A stretch of DNA of 64,000 nucleotides from Oscillospiraceae bacterium (GTDB lineage Bacteria > Bacillota_A > Clostridia > Oscillospirales > Oscillospiraceae): the NCBI GenBank assembly GCA_017545325.1, contig JAFWOX010000065.1:9362-73361 (forward strand), written 5' to 3'. A model generated the notes under the pieces. The model saw nothing but the letters and a program-made list of their open reading frames with translations. It was not told where the DNA came from and searched no databases. Positions 34,672 to 43,479 of the stretch are shown piece by piece; the stretch's first letter is position 1; every line of letters begins with the position of its first letter. The position numbers were made by a program, and so were the translations under genes.

Positions 34672-36015
34672 ATGGAATTCAAAGACTTCAAAACCTTCGT
34701 CGCCGACGCAGCAAAGCGGGCCGGGATCGAGGATTATGAGCTGTATTACGCCTCCAAGGAGGAGAGCGAGGTCTCCCTGTTCAATGGGGAGCCCACGGAT
34801 TTCACCGCCTCCCTCACCGGCGGGGTGGCCTTCCGCTGCATCGTCGGCGGGCATATGGGCTCCGCCGGCACCCAGGAGCTGTCCCCGGAACAGGCGGAGA
34901 GCCTGGTCCGGCGGGCCAGGGACAATGCCCTCACCCTGGAAAAGGAGGCGGAGGTCTTCTTCGCCGAGGGCGGTGCGGCTTACCCGGAGTGCAAGCCCAT
35001 GGCGATGTCCGTCCTCACCCCGGATCAGCTGATGCAGGCGGCCCTGGCGGCAAACGAAGCCCTGAAGGTCTCCCATGAGAAGATCACGGACCGCTGCTCC
35101 ACTCAGGCCGTCACCCTGCAGACCCAGACCAGCCTGATGAACTCCCGGGGGGTGGACCTCTCCTGGACGAACTCGGTGGACGCGGTCATCCTGGACGCCG
35201 TGGTGTCCGACGGGACAGAGGATAACGAGGACTTCGAAATCAAGGCCGGAAATCCGGCCGACCTGGATCTGAAGGGGACCGCCGAGAAGATCGCCGCCCG
35301 GGCGGCGGCCAAGCTGGGAGCCGGAGTCGCCCCCACCGGCGCATACCCGGTGATCTTCGCCCCCAGCGCCATGTACAGCCTGCTGCTCACCTTTGCCTCC
35401 GCCTTCAGCGCGGAGAACGCCCGAAAGGGACTTTCCGCCCTCAAGGGGAAGGAGGGGGAAAGCATCGCCTCAGAGCTGGTGACCCTGACGGACGACCCCT
35501 TTTATCCGGAAAATGTCTATCCCCGTCCCTTCGACGGGGAGGGCAGCCCCACCGCCCGGAAGGATCTGATCGCTGGAGGCGTGCTGAAGACCCTGCTCTA
35601 CGACCTGTCCACCGCCCACGCCGCCGGGAAGCAGACCACCGGCAACGCCTCCCGCTCCGGCTACGACTCCCCCGTTTCCATCCAGCCCTATACCCTGGTC
35701 CTGGCTCCGGGCAAGCTGACGGAGGAGGCGCTGCTGGCCAAATGCGGCAATGGGGTATGGATCGACACCCTGGGGGGCACCCACGCCGGGGCCAACCCCA
35801 TCAGCGGGGACTTCTCCCTCCAGAGCTCCGGCTTCATGGTGGAGGACGGGAAGAAGACCACGGCGGTCCGCTCCTTCACGGTATCCGGCAATTTCTTCGA
35901 CCTGCTGAAAAACATCACCGCCCTGTCCGATAAGGCGGAGCTGCCCCGGATCGGCCTGCCCTCCGTCGCTGCGCCCGCCGTATTGGTGAAGGAGCTGACC
36001 ATCTCCGGGAAATAA
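34672..36015 (+). CDS. pmbA: TldE/PmbA-like metalloprotease partner
   Basis: 447 residues, same fold as TldD but without the HExxxH motif, as expected for the non-catalytic half. Motifs are SLTGGVAFRCIVGGHMGSAGT, RKDLIAGGVLKTLLYD and ANPISGDFSLQSSGFMVEDG near the end. The ATG follows AAGGAGG. Co-transcribed with tldD; the transcript ends at the duplicated hairpin around repeat copy 4. Confidence 0.92.
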   Translation: MEFKDFKTFVADAAKRAGIEDYELYYASKEESEVSLFNGEPTDFTASLTGGVAFRCIVGGHMGSAGTQELSPEQAESLVRRARDNALTLEKEAEVFFAEGGAAYPECKPMAMSVLTPDQLMQAALAANEALKVSHEKITDRCSTQAVTLQTQTSLMNSRGVDLSWTNSVDAVILDAVVSDGTEDNEDFEIKAGNPADLDLKGTAEKIAARAAAKLGAGVAPTGAYPVIFAPSAMYSLLLTFASAFSAENARKGLSALKGKEGESIASELVTLTDDPFYPENVYPRPFDGEGSPTARKDLIAGGVLKTLLYDLSTAHAAGKQTTGNASRSGYDSPVSIQPYTLVLAPGKLTEEALLAKCGNGVWIDTLGGTHAGANPISGDFSLQSSGFMVEDGKKTTAVRSFTVSGNFFDLLKNITALSDKAELPRIGLPSVAAPAVLVKELTISGK

Positions 36016-36051
36016 CCCAACAGGCGCAGACTAAGCCAAACAGGTTTACAG

Positions 36052-36079
36052 GACCCGCTCCGGAATACCGGGGCGGGTC
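36052..36079 (+). terminator. Proximal copy of the hairpin duplicated around repeat copy 4
   Basis: GACCCGCTCCGG/CCGGGGCGGGTC stem with an AATA loop, 36 bases after the pmbA stop. Identical over 28 bases to the distal copy. It is followed directly by the repeat instead of a T-tract. Confidence 0.68.
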
Positions 36080-36261
36080 AGACTGTAGACAAAGTACCAG
36101 ACCAACGAAAATGGTCATTGCGAAACCGGTGACCGATGTCACCGGTTGTGGCAATCCGTAACTCCCGTCCTTATATTTTTAACATAACCAAGGGGACGAG
36201 AGAACGGATCGCCACGTCGCTTTGCTCCTCGCGATGACAAAACGGGGTTTGTCGACACGCT
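36080..36261 (+). repeat. Terminator-associated dispersed repeat, copy 4 (short form)
   Basis: 182 bases with the same ends as the other copies and in the same direction as pmbA. It lacks about 43-45 bases that the three other copies carry between GCGAGGAG and CGAAGCGAC, giving GCTTTGCTCCTCGCGATGAC directly. The internal ACCGGTGAC/GTCACCGGT hairpin is perfect. Confidence 0.85.
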
Positions 36262-36292
36262 GACCCGCTCCGGAATACCGGGGCGGGTCTTC
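36262..36292 (+). terminator. Distal copy of the hairpin duplicated around repeat copy 4
   Basis: Same 28-base hairpin as at 36052, followed by TTCGCC, so the T-tract is weak. Confidence 0.65.
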
Positions 36293-36300
36293 GCCTGTTC

Positions 36301-36329
36301 TTGCATCGGGTTCGTTTTTGTGGTACGCT
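36301..36329 (+). promoter_or_regulatory. Possible promoter of the P1 peptidase gene
   Basis: TTGCAT, 17 bases, TACGCT preceded by TGG (extended -10). Confidence 0.5.
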
Positions 36330-36387
36330 CGAGGAAGAAAACACCCAACAGCGGGGACCCTCCCCGCTGGGAAACGGAGAGAGGCAT

Positions 36388-37365
36388 ATGCGGGAAATCC
36401 CCATTACGGAACTGGCGCCGGTGAAGATCGGCCAGGCGGAAGACCAGGCAGCCGGTACGGGCTGCACCGTTTTTCTCTGCGAGGAGGGCATGCGCGCCGG
36501 TCTGGATATCCGGGGCGGCGGTCCCGCCTCCCGTGAGGGCCAGCTGCTGGACCCCCTCATGGCTGCCCAGGGGATCCACGGGATCGTGCTGGCCGGAGGC
36601 AGCGCCTTCGGCCTGGACGCTGCGGGAGGCGTGATGAAATGCCTGGAGGAACGGGGCGTGGGCTTCGACGTGGGGGTGACGAAGGTACCCCTGGTGGTCC
36701 AGTCGGACCTGTTCGACCTCACCGTGGGGGACCCCTTTGTTCGGCCGGACGGGGCCATGGGCTACGCCGCGGCAAAGCAGGCCCTGGAGGCGCCCAATTA
36801 CCGGGATGGGAACTACGGCGCGGGCTGCGGCGCCACCGTGGGGAAGATCGGGGGCATGGCCACCTGCATGAAGACCGGCATCGGCAGCTATGCCGTACAG
36901 ATCGAGGATCTGAAGCTGGGCGCGGTAGTGGCGCTGAACGCCCTGGGGGACATTTTTGACTGGCGGACCGGGCGGCAGATCGCCGGTCTGCTCACGGCGG
37001 ACCACGGGGATTTCCGCAGCTCCCCCAAAGAGATCGCCTCCAGCATCCGGGCGGTGAAGAACGCCTTTGCGGACAACACCACCCTGGCGGTCATTCTCAC
37101 CAACGGGGACTTTGACAAGGCCGCCCTGTGCAAGATCGCCGGAATGGGACACGACGGCTACGCCCGGTCCATCCGCCCCGTCCACACCTCCTTCGACGGG
37201 GACAACATCTATGCCGTTTCCGCGGGCAGGGTGAAGGCGGACCAGGACGTGGTGGGCATGCTGGCGGCGGAGCTGATCAGCGAGGCCATCGTCCGGGCGG
37301 TGGAGAGCGCGGAGAGCGCCTACGGCTTCCCGGCGGCCCGGGATCTGCCCTGGACAAAGGGATGA
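36388..37365 (+). CDS. P1/S58 (DmpA-like) aminopeptidase family protein
   Basis: 325 residues. The S58 family comprises self-cleaving N-terminal-nucleophile hydrolases such as DmpA and BapA (beta-peptidyl aminopeptidases) and NylC. Family motifs are GIVLAGGSAFGLDAAGG near residue 70, NYGAGCGATVGKIGG near 150 and HTSFDGDNIYAVSAG near 270. The position of any self-cleavage cannot be fixed by eye. The ATG follows GGAGAGAGG. Probably monocistronic or transcribed with the next gene, which begins 50 bases on. Confidence 0.85.
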   Translation: MREIPITELAPVKIGQAEDQAAGTGCTVFLCEEGMRAGLDIRGGGPASREGQLLDPLMAAQGIHGIVLAGGSAFGLDAAGGVMKCLEERGVGFDVGVTKVPLVVQSDLFDLTVGDPFVRPDGAMGYAAAKQALEAPNYRDGNYGAGCGATVGKIGGMATCMKTGIGSYAVQIEDLKLGAVVALNALGDIFDWRTGRQIAGLLTADHGDFRSSPKEIASSIRAVKNAFADNTTLAVILTNGDFDKAALCKIAGMGHDGYARSIRPVHTSFDGDNIYAVSAGRVKADQDVVGMLAAELISEAIVRAVESAESAYGFPAARDLPWTKG

Positions 37366-37414
37366 ACGAAAGCAGGAAGCAGAAAAAATATACGGCAACG
37401 AAAGGGTGGCAGTT

Positions 37415-38390
37415 ATGAGCGAATACCGGAAAGTGATCACGAAACCCGGCGAAGTCCTGGCCTATGAGACCGTGTTCGAGGAAAACCCCCTATCTGCGCA
37501 CCGGCGTTCCCCAGCGAATGGGCACCGTGGAACGGATCGACTACTCCACCGCCGTTTATGAAAACGGCAAGACCTACCGCAAGACCGCTTACGCCTACCT
37601 GCCCTACTGCTATGACAAGGAGGACAAAACCAGGAAATACAACGTCCTGTATTTCCAGCACGGCAACACCTGCGAGCCCGCCATGTTCGCCATCGGCGGC
37701 AACAAGTACATGTTCGATATGCTCTTTGACTCCGGGGAGCTGGACCCCTGCATCATCGTATTCATCACCTACTACATGGACCCCATGCGGGACGCGGACG
37801 TGCGGATCCAGACCGGAGGCGCCGAGGCGGGGGACGGCTGGACCCCCGGCATCCCCGGCTATTTCTACAAGGAGATCGTGCAGGATATCATCCCCGCGGT
37901 GGAGATGCGGTTCAATACCTATCTGGAGGATCCCTCCGACGCGGGCATCATCGCCGCACGGGACCACAGGGCCTTCGCCGGGTATTCCCGTGGCGCCGCC
38001 TGGACCTGGCGGATGTTCCACCACGCCTTTCCCTATTTCCGGTGGTACTGCCCCACCAGCGGCGGCATCTCCGGGGACAAGCCCCTGCCCATGCCTCCCG
38101 GAAGCGGCCCCTTCCCCACCTTCACGGATGAGGAGATCGTGGACTACATCACCGCCCCCATCAAGGCGAACCCCGGCCTCCCCTTCTTCATCTATGCTGC
38201 CAGCGGCGGCATGACGGACGGCCCCTGGATGCGGCAGCAGATAAAGCTCCTCACGGAGCAGGAGGGCTTCTCCTACGGTACGGATCCCAGGAAGAACAAC
38301 ATCCTCTATGCCCTGTCCGACTATTACCATACGGACTACCTGGTGCCCTACTATTTCTGGAATTATCTGAAGATCCTGTTCAAGCTGTAA
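37415..38390 (+). pseudogene. Alpha/beta-hydrolase esterase (putative esterase family) with a one-base frameshift
   Basis: About 324 residues if restored. The ATG at 37415 has a good AAAGGGTGG site and reads MSEYRKVITKPGEVLAYETVFEENP, but a run of five C at 37486-37490 shifts the frame. Dropping one C joins it to YLRTGVPQRMGTVERIDYST and the rest of an intact esterase. The serine nucleophile lies in FAGYSRGAAW, and the oxyanion and His regions look complete. Without correction, the in-frame ATG at 37464 has no ribosome-binding site. It could be a sequencing error, a phase-variable tract or a real mutation. Substrate unknown; relatives hydrolyse esters on plant polysaccharides. Confidence 0.72.
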
Positions 38391-38404
38391 GATCCGGATA
38401 TCCG

Positions 38405-38440
38405 CATGCCCCCCGGCGCTCGCCGGGGGGCATGTTTTGT
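38405..38440 (+). terminator. Terminator of the esterase gene
   Basis: 14-bp stem CATGCCCCCCGGCG/CGCCGGGGGGCATG, then TTTTGT. Confidence 0.9.
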
Positions 38441-38443
38441 ACT

Positions 38444-39106
38444 TCACGCCGCCGTAAGTTCTCCGTCCTTCATCCGCAGGATCAGGTCGGCGGTATCCGC
38501 CACCTCGGGATCGTGGGTCACCACGACGACGCAGCGGCCTTCCTCATGGGCCAGGCGGCGGAGGATCTCCATGACGATCTTCGTATTCTCCCCGTCCAGG
38601 TTCCCCGTGGGTTCGTCCGCCAAAAGGACGGGAGCGCCGCTGCAGAGGCTCCGGGCAATGGCCACCCGCTGCTGCTCGCCCCCGGAGAGGGCGGAGGGGA
38701 AACGCTTGTGCTTGCTCTCCTCGATACCCACCTTCACCAGGGCTTCCGCTGCCCTGACCCGGGCTTGGTTCTCCGGAATGCCCTGCATCTCCATGGGGAG
38801 GCAGACGTTCTCCCGCACCGTGAGCAGGGGCAGGAGGCAGAAGGCCTGGAAGATGATGCTGACCCCTTCCCGGCGGTACTTGTCCAGATCCAGAGATTTC
38901 AGATTATCTTCCCCCAGGACTACGTCCCCCTCCCCGGGGATATCTAACCCGGCCAGCATGCTCAGCAAAGTACTTTTTCCGCTCCCGCTGGGACCGACTA
39001 CGGCATACAGCTTCCCGGCTTCAAAACCATAACTTGCGTTCTTCACCACCGGGGAAGTTCCTCCGGGGTAGGTGTAGCTGACGTTTTGTAAAGTGAGTGA
39101 ATTCAT
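38444..39106 (-). CDS. ABC transporter ATPase, MacB/LolD type
   Basis: 220 residues. Walker A GPSGSGKST at 39-47, signature LSGGEQQRVAIARSL, Walker B VLLADEPTGNLD and switch His in VVVVTHDPEVA. This subgroup powers FtsX-like permeases that export peptides or act as mechanotransmitters. The two FtsX-like permeases upstream on the same strand are its natural partners, although 456 bases of repeats separate them. The ATG follows AGGGAGG. Likely part of the sigma factor regulon described below. Confidence 0.9.
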   Translation of the reverse strand: MNSLTLQNVSYTYPGGTSPVVKNASYGFEAGKLYAVVGPSGSGKSTLLSMLAGLDIPGEGDVVLGEDNLKSLDLDKYRREGVSIIFQAFCLLPLLTVRENVCLPMEMQGIPENQARVRAAEALVKVGIEESKHKRFPSALSGGEQQRVAIARSLCSGAPVLLADEPTGNLDGENTKIVMEILRRLAHEEGRCVVVVTHDPEVADTADLILRMKDGELTAA

Positions 39107-39224
39107 GGCAAAACCTCCCTATTTCTATCCTTACCTTCGGCGGCCGGCGCAGCGTTTCCTGAAGCAGGCAGTTCCATGCTGCGGCAGGGTTTGCCTCCGG
39201 CAGGGTCCCCACCGCATAGGCATC

Positions 39225-39400
39225 CCTCATCAGGCGCTCCGCGCCAGCTTCCCCCAGGGGAAGCCAGGGTACTACCACCCTTGCGTCCGGTTGTTCGTAA
39301 CGTGGTCTCTCGTCCCTCGTCCCCGCCGTGCGGTCTGCCTTCCCCTGGGGGAAGGTGGCTCCGGCGTCTCACGGAAGCCGGAGTCGGATGAGGGGACTCC
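39225..39400. repeat. Dispersed GC-rich repeat with CTTCCCCCAGGGGAAG palindromes
   Basis: Contains CAGGCGCTCCGCGCCAGC, then CTTCCCCCAGGGGAAG, and 100 bases later the facing CTTCCCCTGGGGGAAGGTGG with GGATGAGGGGA. Intergenic elements of this look are frequent in Faecalibacterium- and Oscillospira-like genomes (recalled, not searched). No coding content. Confidence 0.6.
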
Positions 39401-39416
39401 CGTCCTTTGTTTCAGG

Positions 39417-39555
39417 CTCCCTCTCCGAGGGAGCTGTCAGCCCGTGAAGCGGGATGACTGAGGGAGCGTTTCGACAAGCTGCTCTATCGAAAGAGCTTCA
39501 ATGAACAGCGCTCCCTCAGGCGCTCCGCGCCAGCTCCCTCGAAGAGGGAGCCTGA
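39417..39555. repeat. Long inverted repeat built on GGCTCCCTC...GAGGGAGC units
   Basis: The left arm begins CAGGCTCCCTCTCCGAGGG and ends GACTGAGGGAGCG. The right arm begins CGCTCCCTCAGGCGC and ends GAGGGAGCCTGAG. The arms face each other around about 45 bases and each also contains a smaller hairpin. It resembles a MITE or paired REP-like element. Confidence 0.68.
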
Positions 39556-39562
39556 GCGTCTT

Positions 39563-40705
39563 CTATTCCTTCGCCTGCAGCTGCTCCAGCACATGCTTCC
39601 TGGCGCACAGCCAGGCAAATAACCCGCTGCCCATGGCACAGACCGCCAGATGGGCGGCAAAGTATATCCCGAAGGGTCTCCATACCGCCCCCAGCTCCGG
39701 ATGCTGGGTCAGGATCACGACAAGGAACCCCAGGACCAGACCGAATAAGGCGCAGAGGAATTGAGTTAAGGTATAGATTCCCACGCATCTCCCCATCTTG
39801 GCCCCCAGGGCCCGGAGGACGCTGATCTGCCGAGAAGCATGGAGCACCGTGAGCCCCGGCAGCACTCCGCCCAAAAGCAGAGCGGCGGCAATGGTGAGGG
39901 GGTATAAGGTTTCGATGAGCTGATGGATCTTGTAGATCCGGTCGGCATAGGAGGTATCCAAATCCAGCTTCACGATATGGTCGATCCGGGAAAGGACGTC
40001 CTTGGCATAGGTTCGGAATTCCTCCGCCCGGTGGTAGTCCCTCAGGGTGTATTCCGCCAGATCCAGAATGAGCTGGTTGGAGATCCAGGAGAAATGCCGC
40101 CAGGCGGCGACGGGGATATACAGGGTATCGTCGCAGCTCTCCGAGCGGATCAGCCCCACGATCTGCAGCTGGGGCCGCCGCCGATCCCGGACCGTCAGGG
40201 CTTCTTCGTAATCGGTGAGCTTCAGATCCCGCATGAGCGCGCTGAGATAGTCCTTCTCCTCCACCCGTACCGGGTCCCCCAATCGGAATCCCTGCCGCCG
40301 GGCCGTCCCGGCAGACATGACGCAAACCTTCCCATCGGAAGAATCAAAGGACGCCTCGTCCCAGCCCTCCAGCCAATCCGTCCCCGCTTTGGCGTATCGG
40401 CCTGCTCTGCTCAGGAAAACCAGTGTTCCGGATTTGAACTCGATCTCGCAATCCCGATGAACATACTCATAGCAGGGATCCCGTACCATGCCGCTCTTCT
40501 CCAGCTTTTGCGCCGATGCGTAGGGCAGACCGCCGGAAAACACTGCCCGCACATCCGCATTCTGATAGGCCTCCCGATATACGCTCCGAAGCACCGTGAG
40601 CAGGCCGAAGGCGAAGGCCAGCAGGGCCGCAAGCAGAAGGCTCATCAGGCTCCGTCCCGGGCTCCTCCCCAGTAAACGCCTCAAGTATTTGCCGCCCCAA
40701 TTCAT
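39563..40705 (-). CDS. FtsX-like ABC permease (short)
   Basis: 380 residues. One N-terminal helix (SLMSLLLAALLAFAFGLL), an extracellular MacB-like domain of about 200 residues, and three C-terminal helices in FtsX layout (LTIAAALLLGGVLPGLTVLHASRQISVLRALGA, then two more). The start is chosen because GGAGGAGG lies ahead; an upstream in-frame ATG has none. It follows the larger permease by 69 bases. Exported substrate unknown. Confidence 0.85.
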   Translation of the reverse strand: MNWGGKYLRRLLGRSPGRSLMSLLLAALLAFAFGLLTVLRSVYREAYQNADVRAVFSGGLPYASAQKLEKSGMVRDPCYEYVHRDCEIEFKSGTLVFLSRAGRYAKAGTDWLEGWDEASFDSSDGKVCVMSAGTARRQGFRLGDPVRVEEKDYLSALMRDLKLTDYEEALTVRDRRRPQLQIVGLIRSESCDDTLYIPVAAWRHFSWISNQLILDLAEYTLRDYHRAEEFRTYAKDVLSRIDHIVKLDLDTSYADRIYKIHQLIETLYPLTIAAALLLGGVLPGLTVLHASRQISVLRALGAKMGRCVGIYTLTQFLCALFGLVLGFLVVILTQHPELGAVWRPFGIYFAAHLAVCAMGSGLFAWLCARKHVLEQLQAKE

Positions 40706-40774
40706 ACGCGAGCCTCCTCCAATGCCTCCGGGCAGTTCATGTGCGCAGCACAATTCATGCTGCAAAGGCGCAAT

Positions 40775-42634
40775 TCATTTATCCCCCTGCACCAGCTCCA
40801 GTATGCTCCTTCTCCGCACCAGGAGCAGTCCGACGAAGGACAGGAGGACCAGCAGGACCAGGAAGCCCAGAGCCCCCAGGAGGAAGAGGCCGGGACCCGC
40901 GGGGACATGGCCCGTCCCCAGCTGCCGCGCCGTGACGATCCGGGCCGTCAGCAAGCCGAGGACCGCGGAAACCAGCCCCAGAATGAGAAAGGGGATCAGC
41001 AGGCTTCTTCCCGCCTCCCCCCTGGGCATGCCCAGGGCCCGGAGGATCCCATATTCTCGCTTCTTTCGTCCGATGAAGAGCCAAACCGTGAGGATCAGGG
41101 CGAAAAGGGCGGCGGCGGAGAAGATGAGCAGCTTCACCAGAGACAGAGACCTGGCCCGGAGCAGGTCCTCCCCCACCTGGAGCCAGCCCCCGTCGCTGAA
41201 GGTATAGGCCAGGCCCATGGCCTCCACCTGGGGCAGGCATTCCTCCATAAAGGGAAGAATATCCTCCGCGTTTCCCACCACGAAGCTCACTTCCGCGGGC
41301 TTGGGAGAATAGGAGTCGGCGTTGACGCACTCCGGCAGGAAGGCGGAGGGGATGAAGATCGCGTTATTGCTCCAGCACCAGTACAGGTCCCGGTTCACAT
41401 GCTTCCCCTCGTTCAGATCCAAGTAAGCCCCGATGATGGTGAATTCCCGGGTCTCGAACCGGGTGGAATACCGTCCCCGGGTGGAGGCCACCGCCCCCAG
41501 GGGGGCGTACTGTTCGCAGAGGTAGTTGCCCAGATCCAGAGCGAGGGCGTCCCCCACCGCGAGGCCATAGGTCTCCAGGAAATCCGTACTCACCACGCAA
41601 TAGGGCTGCCCCGCGTCGGCGGGGGTAAGGAAACGGCCCTCCATGCAGAGGATCCGCCCCTCCGCCGCCCGGGGGATGGCGGCCATATCGTCCCCGTATA
41701 CCACGTCGAAGGTATGCAGGTCGTCCTCCGTCACCCGGATGAGCTCCCGCAGGGGGGCGAAGTCCTCGGTCTCCAAATAGGTTTCCGGCAGGTCGGTCAC
41801 GTCGGTGATGTAGGGCCACCAGCCGATGCGGGTATCGTCCTCCATGGGAAAAGGCTCATCCGACCAGGAATTCATCCCTCGGAGGACCAATACATAACGG
41901 CGGCCAACCTCCAGGCCCTCCAGGGCCTCCCGGAACAGGCCCAGGTCCAGGGCCTGCGCAGCCCAACGCTGCGAATACCCGCCGTCTTCGGCACAGTATG
42001 CATATGCATCCCGCCGTTCTTCCCGCAGGGTCCGCATGCCGACCTGTACTTCTTTTTTTCTGACCAACTGCTCCGGGTCCCCTGCAAGGAGCTTCACGTC
42101 CTTCAGAATCAGTACTTTTGAATTGGCGGCATCATAATTGCCCAGAGTATTTGAGAAGTAATCAAAGGCTTTGATCCGTTCCAGGGTCCCCTCCAGAACA
42201 AGGCGGGAGTTGTAGGCGAAAAAGCTCTGATCCGTATCCAGACGGAGGTAGTCTGGGGAGACTCCCGCGGTCATGTACCGCCGCTCCACCCGGGATACAT
42301 AGGGCAGGGCAGAGAGAGCTTCCACCGTCTCTACCCCCAGACTTTGGTGATGGTATTCTTCATAGGAGAACCGGTCCCAGGTGCGGCCAGGATTCATCTC
42401 ATCCGTCAGGAGGAAGAAGCTGTATCGGGGATCCACCAGCTCGACGACCTCCGATTCCTCCACGGTGAGGACCCCCTCGTACCGGTCCCGGGCCTCCCGG
42501 TATTCCCGGTCAGAAACGCTGTATTCCGAGAGGTTGTACAGGAAGAGGAAGGCCGCCGCCCCCAGCAGCAGCAGGGTCAGCCCGGCTTTCAGAGGACTCC
42601 GGTACAGGGACTGGAGATGGGTGCGCAGCTTCAT
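40775..42634 (-). CDS. FtsX-like ABC permease (large)
   Basis: 619 residues. N-terminal helix (AGLTLLLLGAAAFLFLYNL), an extracellular domain of about 430 residues, and three C-terminal helices with the FtsX motif KREYGILRALGMPRGE. The extracellular part is much larger than in typical MacB. The ATG follows GAAGGAGG and overlaps the stop of the DUF4367 gene as ATGA, so translation is coupled. With the short permease it can form a heterodimer driven by the downstream ATPase. Confidence 0.86.
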   Translation of the reverse strand: MKLRTHLQSLYRSPLKAGLTLLLLGAAAFLFLYNLSEYSVSDREYREARDRYEGVLTVEESEVVELVDPRYSFFLLTDEMNPGRTWDRFSYEEYHHQSLGVETVEALSALPYVSRVERRYMTAGVSPDYLRLDTDQSFFAYNSRLVLEGTLERIKAFDYFSNTLGNYDAANSKVLILKDVKLLAGDPEQLVRKKEVQVGMRTLREERRDAYAYCAEDGGYSQRWAAQALDLGLFREALEGLEVGRRYVLVLRGMNSWSDEPFPMEDDTRIGWWPYITDVTDLPETYLETEDFAPLRELIRVTEDDLHTFDVVYGDDMAAIPRAAEGRILCMEGRFLTPADAGQPYCVVSTDFLETYGLAVGDALALDLGNYLCEQYAPLGAVASTRGRYSTRFETREFTIIGAYLDLNEGKHVNRDLYWCWSNNAIFIPSAFLPECVNADSYSPKPAEVSFVVGNAEDILPFMEECLPQVEAMGLAYTFSDGGWLQVGEDLLRARSLSLVKLLIFSAAALFALILTVWLFIGRKKREYGILRALGMPRGEAGRSLLIPFLILGLVSAVLGLLTARIVTARQLGTGHVPAGPGLFLLGALGFLVLLVLLSFVGLLLVRRRSILELVQGDK

Positions 42635-43479
42635 GACGTTTGACCTCCTTCCGGCAAGACATAGACGGAATCAATGATGCTTTTGAGCTCGTTCAGGGTG
42701 AGGTTTCCGCTGACAGAGGCGGCATAGTGCTCCGTGCACCAGATCGCGGTGATGGTCCCCTCGCTCCGGAACATGTAGTGCGCGGTCCTGCCCGTACGGT
42801 ATTCCCGGGCAGTCTCTCCGCCCTGCTGGTACAGGCTGGTCTCAAAGCCCTTGACCGGGGTAATGGTAATGCTGAGTCTTTTGTCCCCCCGGGCATAGTG
42901 CTCCACCAGCACCAGTGGATCCTCGCTGACATGGGATTCCGTGATGACGAAGCCCTCCGGCAGGCGGGTGGGATACACCGGCTCGGTGATCCCCAGCTCC
43001 GTGAGCGCCGCCAGGACGGTCCCCTCGGCCGCCGCCTCCCGGACTACGGGCTCATACCGCCCCGCCGCCGCATTCCATTGGGGCACCCAGGCCGCCAGCC
43101 CCAGGGAGTCCGCCGCCAGGGCCGCCCCGGCCAGGAGGACCACGATCACCGCAGCGATGAGGCCTCGGCGCAGCAGGGCCGGGATGGGCCGGCGCTTAAC
43201 CGACCTTCTCTTCTCTGTTCCGGCCTTCTCCGGTGAAGGCAGAAGGCGTTTCAGCTCTTCCCCATGCTCCGCCAGGAACTGCGCCCAGGATTCCTCGGGG
43301 GTATACAGGTATTCCACCGGACGCTTCCGGTCCAGAGCTTCCCGGATCCTCTCCAGCTCTCCGGACAGGGGGCCGTCGATCCGATCCGCGCAGAAGAAGG
43401 CCTCCCGAAGCTCCCGCTCCAGCTCCTCCGCCGTCATCTCCTCATATTCTCTCCGCGTCTCTTGGCTTTTCCGGCTCAT
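42631..43479 (-). CDS. DUF4367 membrane protein, probable anti-sigma factor
   Basis: 282 residues. A cytoplasmic N-terminal part of 105 residues, rich in charge (EEMTAEELERELREAFF), one membrane helix (GLIAAVIVVLLAGAALAA), and an extracytoplasmic DUF4367 domain. Encoded directly after an ECF sigma factor with an ATGA overlap, the usual position of anti-sigma factors. The outer domain probably senses an envelope signal. The family assignment is by motif recall (YPTRLPEGFVI, WCTEHYAASVSGNLT). Confidence 0.8.
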   Translation of the reverse strand: MSRKSQETRREYEEMTAEELERELREAFFCADRIDGPLSGELERIREALDRKRPVEYLYTPEESWAQFLAEHGEELKRLLPSPEKAGTEKRRSVKRRPIPALLRRGLIAAVIVVLLAGAALAADSLGLAAWVPQWNAAAGRYEPVVREAAAEGTVLAALTELGITEPVYPTRLPEGFVITESHVSEDPLVLVEHYARGDKRLSITITPVKGFETSLYQQGGETAREYRTGRTAHYMFRSEGTITAIWCTEHYAASVSGNLTLNELKSIIDSVYVLPEGGQTS

